A DNA stretch of 64,000 nt from Candidatus Heimdallarchaeota archaeon LC_3 (GTDB taxonomy: Archaea > Asgardarchaeota > Heimdallarchaeia > Hodarchaeales > LC-3). The position numbers and the translations under genes are program-made. The number at the start of each line of letters is the position of its first letter. Within the stretch, counting starts at the first letter, position 1. Below are positions 19,981 through 29,416 of the stretch, one piece after another. Below the pieces are notes generated by a model. The model had not been told where the DNA came from and made no database searches. It saw nothing but the letters and a program-made list of their open reading frames with translations. The stretch lies in NCBI GenBank assembly GCA_001940645.1, contig MDVS01000010.1, forward strand, positions 60,618 through 124,617, written 5' to 3'.

Positions 19981-20571
19981 ATGCCTGAGCGAACCACTGT
20001 TGGATGGTTTGTATTAATAATTGGATTATCGGCGTCAATCTTCTTTTTTTTAATTAATGAAGATGATAATGCAATAAATATGCTATTTCTTGGTTTCTAT
20101 TCAACAATTTCAGTTTTGTTTTTACTTAGAATTTATTTTTATTTACACTACAAAGCTACGCTCAATGAGATTTATTTTTTTTCACTTTCAAATATTATAC
20201 CTACAGTGATATTTTTTATAAGTCCCATTATACCAATGAGTAAAGAAAAAATTATTGAAATTTCAGTTATAAGTTTACAAGGACCTGAATTTGAGCAAAC
20301 TAATCTTCAAATAGGTATATTATCAATTCTTGCATTCCCCTATTTAATTTTTTCAACGATTTTACTAATCAGAAGTTTTACACATTACAAATTTATCCGC
20401 TTGACGCCACATTCAGAGCGTGGTCCCTCTGCAGAATTTTCAGCAATTCTAACGTTTTTCATATTCGGTATACTACTTATCGTTGCTACTCAACAATCTA
20501 AAGACCTACTAAGTCTAATTTACGGACTTTTTTATTTATTTTCAGGAATTGGATTTCTTTTTGGTCGTTAA
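19981..20571 (+). CDS. Multi-TM membrane protein, unknown
   Basis: A 196-residue protein with about six predicted TM segments (WFVLIIGLSASIFFFLI; MLFLGFYSTISVLFLLRIYF; FFSLSNIIPTVIFFISPIIP; ILSILAFPYLIFSTILLI; AILTFFIFGILLIVAT; LSLIYGLFYLFSGIGFLFG). No recognised family and no functional residues stand out. It stands alone between the nitroreductase and the acyltransferase genes. Confidence 0.6.
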   Translation: MPERTTVGWFVLIIGLSASIFFFLINEDDNAINMLFLGFYSTISVLFLLRIYFYLHYKATLNEIYFFSLSNIIPTVIFFISPIIPMSKEKIIEISVISLQGPEFEQTNLQIGILSILAFPYLIFSTILLIRSFTHYKFIRLTPHSERGPSAEFSAILTFFIFGILLIVATQQSKDLLSLIYGLFYLFSGIGFLFGR

Positions 20572-20672
20572 TATAGCTAATTTTTCAATACACCAACTGA
20601 ATAATAAAAGCATACAAGCAATAATATGCAGTAATATTGCCATAATTGAAATTAAATTTTTTTGATTCTATC

Positions 20673-21707
20673 ATGAATGAAATATTTCCAGTTATTAATA
20701 TAAAGGGTGATGCTGAAGAAATTGGATTCCAAATCGGATCAAAAATTTCTGACAGAATACGTAAAGCATTAGATTTCTATAAAATTCTTTGGCAAAAGGA
20801 TGAAGAAATTATTCTGAAAGAAGTTCAGCATTTTAAAAAACACATAAATGATTTTGATTCAAATTATGGAGCAGAAATTGAAGGTATAGCAAGAGGAGCT
20901 AACATTGACGCTGATTGGATATATGCTTTAAATGCTAGATCTGAAATCTTAACAAATATAGCAGAAACTATTAATGAATGTACTGCAATTAGTTGTAAAC
21001 ATCTGGGGATTTCAGGTCAGAATTGGGATTGGTCTCAAGAATTAGAACCACTTTCAGTTATTTTACGAATTGAGAATACCTCTAGAAATAATATTATTCT
21101 TATGATGACTGAACCTGGAATCATTGGAAAAATTGGATTGAATAATGCCGGAGTCGGAGTCTGTTTGAATTTTATGCATGGAGGGAGCAAAGAATTACGT
21201 GGTGTTCCAATCCATATCATTCTAAGAGCAGTTTTAGATTGTCCTTCTTTAGAATCTTCATTAGATAAAATAAAGCATGCCTTATTAGGAAAAGAGGCCA
21301 ATATACTTATCACTGATGCGAAGGGGAACAATATTGATATTGAATTTCATAATACTAGAGTTCTCTACCCTGATATATCTATAAATCCATATATTCATAC
21401 TAACCATTATTTAAAAGAAGAAATTATAATTGACAAAAAGGATTTATCTAGCTCTTTTGCTAGACATGAAAAAGCTACTGAACTTGCTCTCAAAAACGAA
21501 ATAAAAACTATTCAAGATATCAAAAATATTCTTTTGAACACCGATAATAGCGAATTACCAATATGTAGAAAATATGTTCCTGATCCCCTTATTAGAAATG
21601 TGGGAACAATAGCTTCAATTATTATGGATCATAGAAATTTACAAATGCATATTACAAAAGGGAATCCAATAGAAAATCCGTTTGAAACAATAAATGTTTT
21701 AAATTAG
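20673..21707 (+). CDS. C45-like acyltransferase / NTN hydrolase
   Basis: Resembles the acyl-CoA:6-aminopenicillanate acyltransferase (peptidase C45) family. It has the N-terminal helical segment (GDAEEIGFQIGSKISDRI), then NECTAISCKHLGISGQNWDW, in which a Cys would become the N-terminal nucleophile after self-cleavage, and the GVGVCLNF segment. The family hydrolyses or forms amide bonds on diverse small molecules. An ATG at 20673 is preferred; a TTG nine codons upstream is also open. The natural substrate is unknown. Confidence 0.83.
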   Translation: MNEIFPVINIKGDAEEIGFQIGSKISDRIRKALDFYKILWQKDEEIILKEVQHFKKHINDFDSNYGAEIEGIARGANIDADWIYALNARSEILTNIAETINECTAISCKHLGISGQNWDWSQELEPLSVILRIENTSRNNIILMMTEPGIIGKIGLNNAGVGVCLNFMHGGSKELRGVPIHIILRAVLDCPSLESSLDKIKHALLGKEANILITDAKGNNIDIEFHNTRVLYPDISINPYIHTNHYLKEEIIIDKKDLSSSFARHEKATELALKNEIKTIQDIKNILLNTDNSELPICRKYVPDPLIRNVGTIASIIMDHRNLQMHITKGNPIENPFETINVLN

Positions 21708-21799
21708 TGATTTAACATATTCTCTTTTAATTTTAAAAAAATCTTATCGATTTCTTTATACAATTAAAAACAATTTATTGTCTTAGGATTATTTTAGTA

Positions 21800-23050
21800 A
21801 TGCAATCAAAGAATATTAATATTCCCCTTTCATCGGTATGGGTACTAGCGGGTTCTCTTGCAATTATATATACTGGATTTGGAATTGTATTACCAGTTTT
21901 TCCAAAGTTTTTACAAGAAAATAATGCAGGAGAAAGCATTTCACTCGGAATACTAATTGCCTCATTTGCAATTGCTCAAATAATATTTGCTCCACTTTAT
22001 GGTAGACTTTCTGATAGGGGGTACGGAAGACGTCCTTTTATATTATTAGCACTTTTTGGATATGGAATGGGTAATTTTCTCTATGCTTTTTTTGCTAGAG
22101 ACTTAGCAAGTATGATTTTAGTGCGTATTTTTGAAGGAATTACTGTTGCAGGATTGCTCCCTGTGAGTCAAGCATTGATTACGGATTTAACTGTGTCAGA
22201 AAACAGAGCAAAATATTTAGGAATTTTAACAGGATCTTCCAATGTTGGATTAATTATAGGACCAGCATTAGGTGGAATTCTATTTGATATTGGAGGATTT
22301 ATTCTTCCATTTGTGATATCAGGTATATTATCATTTATCGCACTTATTTTTGCTTTTATATTAGTTCCAGAAACAAAAAGAAAGGGAAACGTTGAAATTG
22401 TGCATTATGAAAATTCTGATTTATATATTCATCAATCTAAATGGAAGCAATTTCGTTCAATGTTTGTCTCGGGGGGAGTAATAATATTTTTTATGCTTCT
22501 TATTATCTCTTTTTTAGATTTTTTTTCATGGATCGTAATAGAACCAGGAATTATTTTCTATTTCTATAATCTAGGATTTACACCGTTGGAATTTGGTTAT
22601 TTCGTAGGTGTATATGGTGCATTTGTAGCAATTGGCCAAATTTTTTTCGGAGGATTGAGTGATCGGTTTGGTCGTGGTATTATTATATTCATAGGTGGAA
22701 TTTTTCATCTTTTAGCATATATGGCTTTATCATTTGCTACTACCTTTGTAGAAATATTATTTATGCCTGTTTTTGCAGGAATTGCTATTGCATTAATTCA
22801 TCCAGCATTAACCGCTTTTGTAGGAGATATAGTAAAAGAAAGATATCGTGGTCAAGTTATTGGAATATTGGCGATTCCAGCGCAATTCGCAGGAGTGATA
22901 GGTCCATTATTTGGCGGTTATTTCGCTGAAATATATGATGTTTCTTATTTGTTTTGGCTTTCAGCTTTTCTCGGAGGATTAATCTCAATAATAATTTTAA
23001 TCCAATTTTTATTAATTAACCAGAAATCCACAATTGAATCTATTTCGTAA
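21800..23050 (+). CDS. MFS transporter
   Basis: A complete 12-TM major facilitator of 416 residues. The signature loop is YGRLSDRGYGRRPFILLA between TM2 and TM3, repeated as GGLSDRFGRGIIIFIGG in the second half. GPALGGILFDIGGFILPF in TM5 is the antiporter-type motif, placing it among multidrug or metabolite exporters. It stands alone after the C45-like gene with a 90-nt gap. Substrate unknown. Confidence 0.9.
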   Translation: MQSKNINIPLSSVWVLAGSLAIIYTGFGIVLPVFPKFLQENNAGESISLGILIASFAIAQIIFAPLYGRLSDRGYGRRPFILLALFGYGMGNFLYAFFARDLASMILVRIFEGITVAGLLPVSQALITDLTVSENRAKYLGILTGSSNVGLIIGPALGGILFDIGGFILPFVISGILSFIALIFAFILVPETKRKGNVEIVHYENSDLYIHQSKWKQFRSMFVSGGVIIFFMLLIISFLDFFSWIVIEPGIIFYFYNLGFTPLEFGYFVGVYGAFVAIGQIFFGGLSDRFGRGIIIFIGGIFHLLAYMALSFATTFVEILFMPVFAGIAIALIHPALTAFVGDIVKERYRGQVIGILAIPAQFAGVIGPLFGGYFAEIYDVSYLFWLSAFLGGLISIIILIQFLLINQKSTIESIS

Positions 23051-23089
23051 TTTTTTATTCATTCTCAATTGAATGAAAGGTTAAATAAA

Positions 23090-23461
23090 TCAATTTTCTT
23101 TTATTAAAAACTCTATCGCGTCAGAATAAGAATAACCACTTAATTGACTGTCAATTTTTATAGACTCTAATATTCTTTGAGCAGTTTCACTAACCATAAT
23201 TGTTTTAGGTCTTTTAGAGGATTTAATTCTCTCATCGATGTCTTCTGGAAATTTCACATTAACTCTGTGTCGGTCTTCATCAAAACCTTCATTTAATTTT
23301 GCTTCCAATTTCTGGGGTCTTGATTTTCCAAGTTTTCGATTTAAATTTTCAATAGTTTCACTATAAGATTTTGTCTTTAATTCAAACTTTGCTCTCCTTA
23401 AGAGATTCCATGAATTTGCTGAAATTCTAATGTTTATGGATTCTGAAGGTTTTTTAGACAA
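23090..23461 (-). CDS. Small basic protein, possible ribbon-helix-helix regulator
   Basis: A 123-residue protein with two similar segments, each starting with a short strand followed by helices: ESINIRISANSWNLLRRAKFELK and HRVNVKFPEDIDERIK. This is the pattern of ribbon-helix-helix DNA-binding domains, though neither is a strong match. The TTG start is supported by a GAGGT Shine-Dalgarno-like sequence upstream. It could be a transcription regulator or an antitoxin-like protein without an obvious toxin partner. Confidence 0.5.
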   Translation of the reverse strand: MSKKPSESINIRISANSWNLLRRAKFELKTKSYSETIENLNRKLGKSRPQKLEAKLNEGFDEDRHRVNVKFPEDIDERIKSSKRPKTIMVSETAQRILESIKIDSQLSGYSYSDAIEFLIKEN

Positions 23462-23744
23462 TGATTTACCTCAATGGTAAGTATTAAAGATTTTTTTAAA
23501 TAATTTTTGAAGATTTGAATGGTCAATTTTCCATGCATTACACGAATTTCATGAATTTATAAAATCAGGGTTTTTATGTATCTCAGATTAGTACCTCTCA
23601 CAAAGATTTTATTAATTATGAAATGAAATAATTAGAATTATTTCAACCATTTTTTCTTCTTAATAAGGTATTCTTGTCTTAATTATTATACAAAGTGTTT
23701 TATAGTTTTAATTTAATGAAACAATTATTTTTCTTTTCAAAAAT

Positions 23745-26051
23745 ATGTTAAATTATCAGATTCCAAAATGTTTTATAGGAAAATTAAAAAGAGTTTCTCT
23801 TGTTGTGAACAGAATAAATCCACTACTATATAATAAAAACTGGAATTTAAATCTTAAAACAACAATAAAAAACATAAATGATCTCATTAAAGATAAAAAA
23901 GATAATATATCCTATATTACCAAATTAATAGCAGTTTTAGATTTCTTAGGTCATATAAAGGACATTGAAACAATAATCAATCTTATAAAAGAAAAAATTG
24001 AAGTCAATCCATTTTTCAAATCATCTTTTGAGTTCATAAAACTTTATTCCAAAAAATTTTATCCTACTGCTGATGAAAGAATTAAAAGAATAATAGAAAT
24101 AAGAAATTTATCATATTTTGACCACAAATGGTATCAAGAGGGATTTATAAAGTTCATAATAGATTATCAATATGAAACAAAAAAGAAATTACCTAATCTT
24201 GAAAAAATTAATCCCGATAGTATTTCTTGTACTGACCCGTTTTGGAAATTTCAAATTGATTTTTCTAGAACATGGAATAGTATATTCAGTGGAGATTACG
24301 ATAAAGTTCACATCTTATTTATTGAATTGGAGAATATCGTAAATGAATATGATTTAGAAATCTGTTTACCAAATTTGTATAAAATTAAAGGAGTCTATTA
24401 CGGATCAAGAGGACAATTAGACGAATCACAAATCTGGTTCGAAAAAGCATTAACTAAGGGAAGAGAGATCAATGATATCAATGTATTAACCACTACAGAA
24501 AATAATTTAGGCATAATCAATCAAATTTTAGGAGATTTCGAGAAAGCTCAGAAATTTTTATTACTATCACTTCAGCAACCATTATCTGTAAAAACTGAGG
24601 TTTCTTCTTTAACAAATTTAGCTTACAACTATTATCTTAAGGGTTCGTTAGAAAAATCATACGAGGCATATTCTCAAGCAAATGATCTTCTGAAGAATCT
24701 TCCACGCGATAGCTCAGTGAAAGGATCAGTAAAATTAGGATTGGGACTAATTAAAGCAACTAATGGGAATACAAAAGATGCTCTTCCTCTTTTTAATGAA
24801 GCACTAGAAAATTTTGCTCATCATAATGATATAGAAGCACAAGTTGGTTTTCATGGAACATTAGTACAGCTATTTTATGACACATTTGAATTTAATTTAG
24901 CAGAATTGCATTTTGATGAGTTCAAGAAAAAAATTGCTCATGTCAAATCTTACCAGAGCAATTTTCATATTTATGCTATTAATGTATTATTAAAACTAGA
25001 TCAAAAAAAGATGGATGAAGCTAGAATTTCTTTGGAAAAATTAAAAGAATTGAGTTCTAATTATTCAAAAAATCGATTAGTTAGAGCATGGATAAATTTT
25101 ATCCAAGGTGTTTATGAACGGGATTTATGTAATTTGAATAGTGCTGAGCAATTTCTTTACAAAACTATTCAAGAAACTTCACAGAAAGGGCCATATCGTT
25201 TATTACTTAGAAATATGGTTGCTCTAAGTGATGTTTATCATCAAAAATATATTTTGACAAATAATCCTATTTATTTAGATAATATGGAGTCAATTTTAAC
25301 TCAAGCAGATGAAATTGGATCAAAAAATCCAATATTTCCAACTTCTCTATTTGTAAAGTTAAATTTTGCGATGCTGGCTGCGTCAAAAAAGGATTGGAGC
25401 ATGGTTGATGAATTGTTAGAGGGAGTTATTCAAATTGTTAGTGAGCAAGCAAAATTCAGCCTGAAAAATAGTGTATTAACGCTGGTAGAGCAAATTAAAT
25501 CACAAAAATATTTATTAGGTGATTTATCCACAGGAATGACGTCACTCTTGTTTATGGGTATGGGAAGACAGACAAAAAAGGTCACTTTTAAAGAAAATAT
25601 GCTTGGAATCATAATGTGGAAATTGACAGATCTTGGAGCTGAGACAATAGCTCTCCATGTTCCCGAAGAAGTGATTCCTAAAGATCTTGTTGATGTAGCC
25701 CTGTTATTAATGGGACAATTATATGTTGCTGTCTTGGGACAAGGAGAATTTTATCATGAAGGAATATTTGGACCCTTGCCCGTTCCTATTCCTAATACGG
25801 AATTAAGATGTCTTTTATCTGCAAGAACAAAAATAGACACTTCCGCACAAGATACTAGATTAAAAAAGAAAAATTATTCTTTAATCGGAATATTATACTC
25901 AAAATTAAGCGAAATTGATGTTTTAACACTAAACGATATTTTAAGTGATTGGTGGGGACAAATTGATGATTTAGCTGAATTTTCAGAGGAAAAATTCTTA
26001 TCACTAAAGCAATTGTTACTAAAAAAACCACTAAAACTTGAATTTATATAA
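23745..26051 (+). CDS. Large TPR-repeat protein
   Basis: A soluble 768-residue helical protein. The central part (about 200-480) has tandem tetratricopeptide repeats, visible as IKGVYYGSRGQLDESQIWF, NLGIINQILGDFEKAQKFL, NLAYNYYLKGSLEKSYEAY and LGLIKATNGNTKDALPLF. The N-terminal 150 residues are helical and charged. The C-terminal 150 (GMGRQTKKVTFKENMLGIIMW onward) look globular and could bind a partner. It is a likely scaffold; TPR proteins of this size are common in Asgard genomes. No partner gene is adjacent. Confidence 0.85.
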   Translation: MLNYQIPKCFIGKLKRVSLVVNRINPLLYNKNWNLNLKTTIKNINDLIKDKKDNISYITKLIAVLDFLGHIKDIETIINLIKEKIEVNPFFKSSFEFIKLYSKKFYPTADERIKRIIEIRNLSYFDHKWYQEGFIKFIIDYQYETKKKLPNLEKINPDSISCTDPFWKFQIDFSRTWNSIFSGDYDKVHILFIELENIVNEYDLEICLPNLYKIKGVYYGSRGQLDESQIWFEKALTKGREINDINVLTTTENNLGIINQILGDFEKAQKFLLLSLQQPLSVKTEVSSLTNLAYNYYLKGSLEKSYEAYSQANDLLKNLPRDSSVKGSVKLGLGLIKATNGNTKDALPLFNEALENFAHHNDIEAQVGFHGTLVQLFYDTFEFNLAELHFDEFKKKIAHVKSYQSNFHIYAINVLLKLDQKKMDEARISLEKLKELSSNYSKNRLVRAWINFIQGVYERDLCNLNSAEQFLYKTIQETSQKGPYRLLLRNMVALSDVYHQKYILTNNPIYLDNMESILTQADEIGSKNPIFPTSLFVKLNFAMLAASKKDWSMVDELLEGVIQIVSEQAKFSLKNSVLTLVEQIKSQKYLLGDLSTGMTSLLFMGMGRQTKKVTFKENMLGIIMWKLTDLGAETIALHVPEEVIPKDLVDVALLLMGQLYVAVLGQGEFYHEGIFGPLPVPIPNTELRCLLSARTKIDTSAQDTRLKKKNYSLIGILYSKLSEIDVLTLNDILSDWWGQIDDLAEFSEEKFLSLKQLLLKKPLKLEFI

Positions 26052-26064
26052 ATATACAGAATAA

Positions 26065-26591
26065 TTAGAAATTAATTTTATCAAAAAAAACATTTACTTT
26101 TCTTTTTTTCTTAATCATTGTCATTTGCTCAATAGTTAAACTAGTTTGACCAAATTTGATATCTAATAGTGAACCAATCATCAAATCACTTAATGTATTG
26201 TCATCGAGATAATATTTATTCTTGAAATCTAAAATTTGATTATAAGAATATTCTGGACTTTGTGAACCTTCAATTAAGATTTTGATATTATCTAAAATAA
26301 ATTAATTTTGGCGCGATTGGTATTCACGCAGTTTGACATCCATAAAATCACTATCCATTTCTGTATCATGACTTCTGATGAAATATTCACGTAATTTGTT
26401 TTCTTTGCGGGTGTATTCTTTAAAATTTTGTTCTAATTTTTACGCTCATTTTCAAGTAAATCACGTTCTCTGTGAAGTTTATCTATTTGATTTTCTATTT
26501 CAGTTTTTCCAGAAAAAAGAACATCACGACCATAAGGGCATTGAATTTTATGAGAGTCATCGTTAGATATAATTGATACCAAAATTATCAC
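26065..26591 (-). pseudogene. Broken coiled-coil protein gene
   Basis: From a GTG at 26591 the minus strand reads a protein with IQCPYGRDVLFSGK followed by a charged coiled coil (EIENQIDKLHRERDLLENERKN). Near 26433-26440 a one-base loss in an AT run shifts the frame; the coiled coil then continues as EQNFKEYTRKENKLREYF. A second lesion, TAA at 26302-26304, interrupts the new frame, which resumes as FILDNIKILIEG and ends at the TAA at 26065-26067. The repaired length is about 176 residues. Family unknown. Either decayed or affected by assembly errors. Confidence 0.65.
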
Positions 26592-26696
26592 AGTACGTTT
26601 TAGCTGAGGTCATAGAATTTGTATAATTAATAGTATAAATTATTAATGAAATAAGTTGTTAATTTATATTTTTACATACTAAAATTCTAATCCATA

Positions 26697-27401
26697 TCAA
26701 TATCTTTTGAATTTTTTTAATACAAAAGCTAAAGAAATACCCAATAATAAACTCGAAGAAATTATTGTAATGAAAGCAATAACCTCAACTGATAAACTTA
26801 TTAAGGTTATCAGAATATCTTTTGAATTTGAATCTAATTCCCATTCTATTTCATTGACAATGGTTCCATTTTCTGATGTAGTTTTTATATTGACATAAAA
26901 CAACCAGCCGTCATTAATATTATGTATATACTTAGTATAAGAAACAAATGATGATGAATTCTCTACCCTCTCATAAATTATGTTATCATCTTTGAATGTA
27001 TAAAATTCGTTTTCAACTTCAAATTCTTTCCAATAACTTCTATTATCTGTTGTTGGTATAATAAAAAGACTACCAAGAGTTACTTCTATTTTTCTCTCAT
27101 TAAATTCATATTTAAGCCAAATTATATCTATATCGTCTGTTTCATTTATTTTGTATACATGGACCTTAATACGTAAGCTAGGATTAAACGTGACATTAAA
27201 TCTATTACCTTCTTCATCGATGAAACCTACAATAGCAGGATCTAAACCTATATAATATTTTTTAATTAGATATTCTTTCGAATCACCTGGATTTACTTTA
27301 TATTCTAATTCTGTTTATTGTGTTGGAAATATTTGAGAATTTCCATCAATTATTTGTAGAAAAAAAATTATTAAAAAGAAAAATATAAAGATTTTTTTCA
27401 T
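26697..27401 (-). pseudogene. Exported single-pass membrane protein with in-frame TAA
   Basis: The minus strand from the ATG at 27401 begins with a clear signal sequence (KKIFIFFFLIIFFLQIID). It is cut at codon 29 by TAA (27315-27317), then continues in the same frame for 206 codons: a beta-rich extracellular domain (VGFIDEEGNRFNVTFNP, IIWLKYEFNERKIEVTLG) and a final TM helix with a basic tail (LLLGISLAFVLKKFKRY). Apart from the single stop the whole reading is coherent. A TTG at 26903 only restarts the last quarter. It is either a recent pseudogene or the stop is not real. Confidence 0.75.
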
Positions 27402-27746
27402 TTTCAAAGCAATATTCCCCTGAAATTAAGTTCTGAGTTATTAATATACAAGAAACTAGAGATCAATATTTAAAATTATTTATCTAGGAAATTAAAACTC
27501 AAATATAGCAATTCATACGATCAGATGTTCTTTATTCGAAATCCATTCTTTACACACTAGATATTTATTGTGTATTAACTCAAACCACTTGGAAAAATGT
27601 TCTTTGTGTTCTCCGTTACTACAATATAGACATTTTATTAAATATGCTTTCAGATTTTTTAATAAAAATGAACTGAATTTTGAGAAACCTTTCCTTTAAT
27701 AATTTGATTTTTTCAATCGCAATTGCACAACTTTGAAGGTAAAAAT
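27402..27746. other. Intergenic region between divergent genes
   Basis: About 345 bases between the broken exported-protein gene and ribA. I saw no RNA gene or riboswitch-like structure upstream of ribA and no repeat. Promoters for both sides are expected. Confidence 0.5.
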
Positions 27747-28433
27747 ATGTCAATTACATCAGAATTAACAATACCTAAAGATTATTTTAATCTTATCGAT
27801 AAAACTGTAGTGCACGAATGCTTAGATAATCATTTTTGTCTTAAAATAGCATCCATTGCAAAACTGCCATCAAGATTTGGGAATTTCAACGCAGTAGCTT
27901 TTAACCAAACAGCTGATAATAAGGAGCATGCAGCGTTCGTTAAGGGCAATGTTGTTGGAAAGGAGAATGTTTTAGTAAGAATACATTCTGAATGTCTAAC
28001 GGGTGATGCTATTGGGTCATTACGATGTGATTGTCGTGATCAACTCGAAGGAGCATTAAAAAAAATTGAAGAAAACGAGGAGGGTATATTAATTTACCTT
28101 AGACAAGAGGGTCGGGGTATCGGATTAACTAATAAGCTTCGTGCCTATGCTCTTCAAGATTCAGGGTTGGACACAGTGGAAGCAAACCTAGCATTAGGTT
28201 TTCCAGATGATTCAAGAGATTATCATATAGCAAGCCATATGATTCAAGCATTAGGTATTAAATCAATTAAATTAATGACTAATAATCCAGAAAAGATCAA
28301 ACAATTGCAAAAAAATGGTATAAAAGTAATTGATCGTGTTAAACATAGTTTCAAGCCAAATATTCATAATGAATTCTATTTAAATACAAAAAATAGAAAA
28401 TCTGGACATATGCTTGAGCTTGATAGCTTATAG
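27747..28433 (+). CDS. ribA: GTP cyclohydrolase II
   Basis: Catalyses the first step of riboflavin synthesis, opening GTP to a diaminopyrimidine with loss of formate and pyrophosphate. The zinc-binding Cys residues are in ECLTGDAIGSLRCDC, followed by RQEGRGIGLTNKLRAYALQD, the catalytic signature. The C-terminal part has MTNNPEKIKQLQKNGIKV. It is a stand-alone RibA without a RibB fusion. The ATG at 27747 is preferred; an in-frame TTG at 27723 would add eight residues. Many archaea use the unrelated GTP cyclohydrolase III (ArfA), so this bacterial-type enzyme probably reflects lateral gain. Confidence 0.93.
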   Translation: MSITSELTIPKDYFNLIDKTVVHECLDNHFCLKIASIAKLPSRFGNFNAVAFNQTADNKEHAAFVKGNVVGKENVLVRIHSECLTGDAIGSLRCDCRDQLEGALKKIEENEEGILIYLRQEGRGIGLTNKLRAYALQDSGLDTVEANLALGFPDDSRDYHIASHMIQALGIKSIKLMTNNPEKIKQLQKNGIKVIDRVKHSFKPNIHNEFYLNTKNRKSGHMLELDSL

Positions 28434-28458
28434 TTTTTCTGATAATCACAAAATATAA

Positions 28459-28490
28459 AAGTAATACTTTTTTATATAATAAGTAATACT
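28459..28490 (+). promoter_or_regulatory. Paired AAGTAATACT operator-like repeats around a TATA box
   Basis: The decamer AAGTAATACT occurs at 28459-28468 and again at 28481-28490, flanking the TATA-like TTTATATAAT at 28471-28480. The first copy extends to the palindrome AAGTA-A-TACTT. It lies some 40 bases before the Ni/Co transporter start, so a repressor that blocks TBP access, possibly metal-responsive, is a reasonable inference. Confidence 0.5.
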
Positions 28491-28528
28491 CAAAAAATTA
28501 TTTTTCAATATTTTTATAAGTGCTAATC

Positions 28529-29251
28529 ATGGATTTAGTATTAACTTTAAGTTTATTTGCATTTGCTCTAATATTAGGTATCAAACACTCCTTTGATGCA
28601 GATCATTTAGTCGCAGTATCAGGATTACTTACTAGATCCCCTAACATCCGAAGATCTTCAATGTTAAGTTTATCATGGGCACTAGGTCATATGGTTACCG
28701 CTTCAATTATCACTATTATACTTTTTACATTCAAGGAAACACTTTTTAAAGATTTTTTAGCGAATCTTGATATTCTAGTTCCAGTAATGTTAATTGTAAT
28801 TGCTATTCTCACTCTAGCATTTGAGTTTGATTTAATTCATATTCATAGGCACAAACACAAAATTCAAGATTCTAATATTGAAAAAGAACATACGCATGTC
28901 CATTCACATATACTAGGATCGAAAAGAAAAGATCATGGTGCAATGGTAGGTATAGGATTCATCCATGGGATTGCTAGCAATGATGAACTATTAATATTAT
29001 TAACTCTAACAATTGGAATGCAGGATTTAACAGGGATTCTCGTGGGAGTTGGAATATTCACAATTGGAGTGATTATAGGAATGATCGCATTTGGAATATC
29101 CGTTAATTATCCGATACAAAAATGGGGTACAAAAAGGGTTACTAGAACAGTGAATGTTTCAATAGCTAGTTTAAGCATATTTTACGCAATTTGGCTACTG
29201 GCTGGAATTGATGGATTAAATATTTTTGAATTATTTGGTTTTACCACTTAG
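28529..29251 (+). CDS. NiCoT-type nickel/cobalt transporter
   Basis: A membrane protein of 240 residues. The NiCoT/UreH-like signature is in the first helix (GIKHSFDADHLVAVSGL, an HxxDADH-type metal-selectivity motif). A histidine-rich cytosolic loop (HIHRHKHK, then HTHVHSH) and a second metal motif (GFIHGIASNDEL) follow. It is shorter than classical 8-TM NiCoT permeases, with about six TM segments, and may move Ni2+ or Co2+ in either direction. The ATG at 28529 is chosen over a GTG three codons upstream. Confidence 0.82.
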   Translation: MDLVLTLSLFAFALILGIKHSFDADHLVAVSGLLTRSPNIRRSSMLSLSWALGHMVTASIITIILFTFKETLFKDFLANLDILVPVMLIVIAILTLAFEFDLIHIHRHKHKIQDSNIEKEHTHVHSHILGSKRKDHGAMVGIGFIHGIASNDELLILLTLTIGMQDLTGILVGVGIFTIGVIIGMIAFGISVNYPIQKWGTKRVTRTVNVSIASLSIFYAIWLLAGIDGLNIFELFGFTT

Positions 29252-29361
29252 AATAGCATTATCAAATTCAAATATAATATTAATGAATAAAATTAATCGA
29301 AACAACAATAATTTATTCGATTCTAGATAAGTTTCTTTTATAGATGCCATATTCTGATAAC

Positions 29362-29373
29362 TAACGTACGTTA
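29362..29373. promoter_or_regulatory. 12-bp perfect palindrome upstream of a kinase gene
   Basis: TAACGTACGTTA is a perfect inverted repeat 44 bases before the APH-like gene. It lies where an operator could overlap the promoter. Regulator unknown. Confidence 0.35.
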
Positions 29374-29416
29374 AAATCTAAACTGAAAGAAAATTTCTCA
29401 TTCAGGAGAGTAAATC

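Noticed and set aside
26378..26566. 62-codon + strand frame
   Set aside because: It overlaps the more coherent minus-strand coiled-coil pseudogene and has no protein-like pattern.
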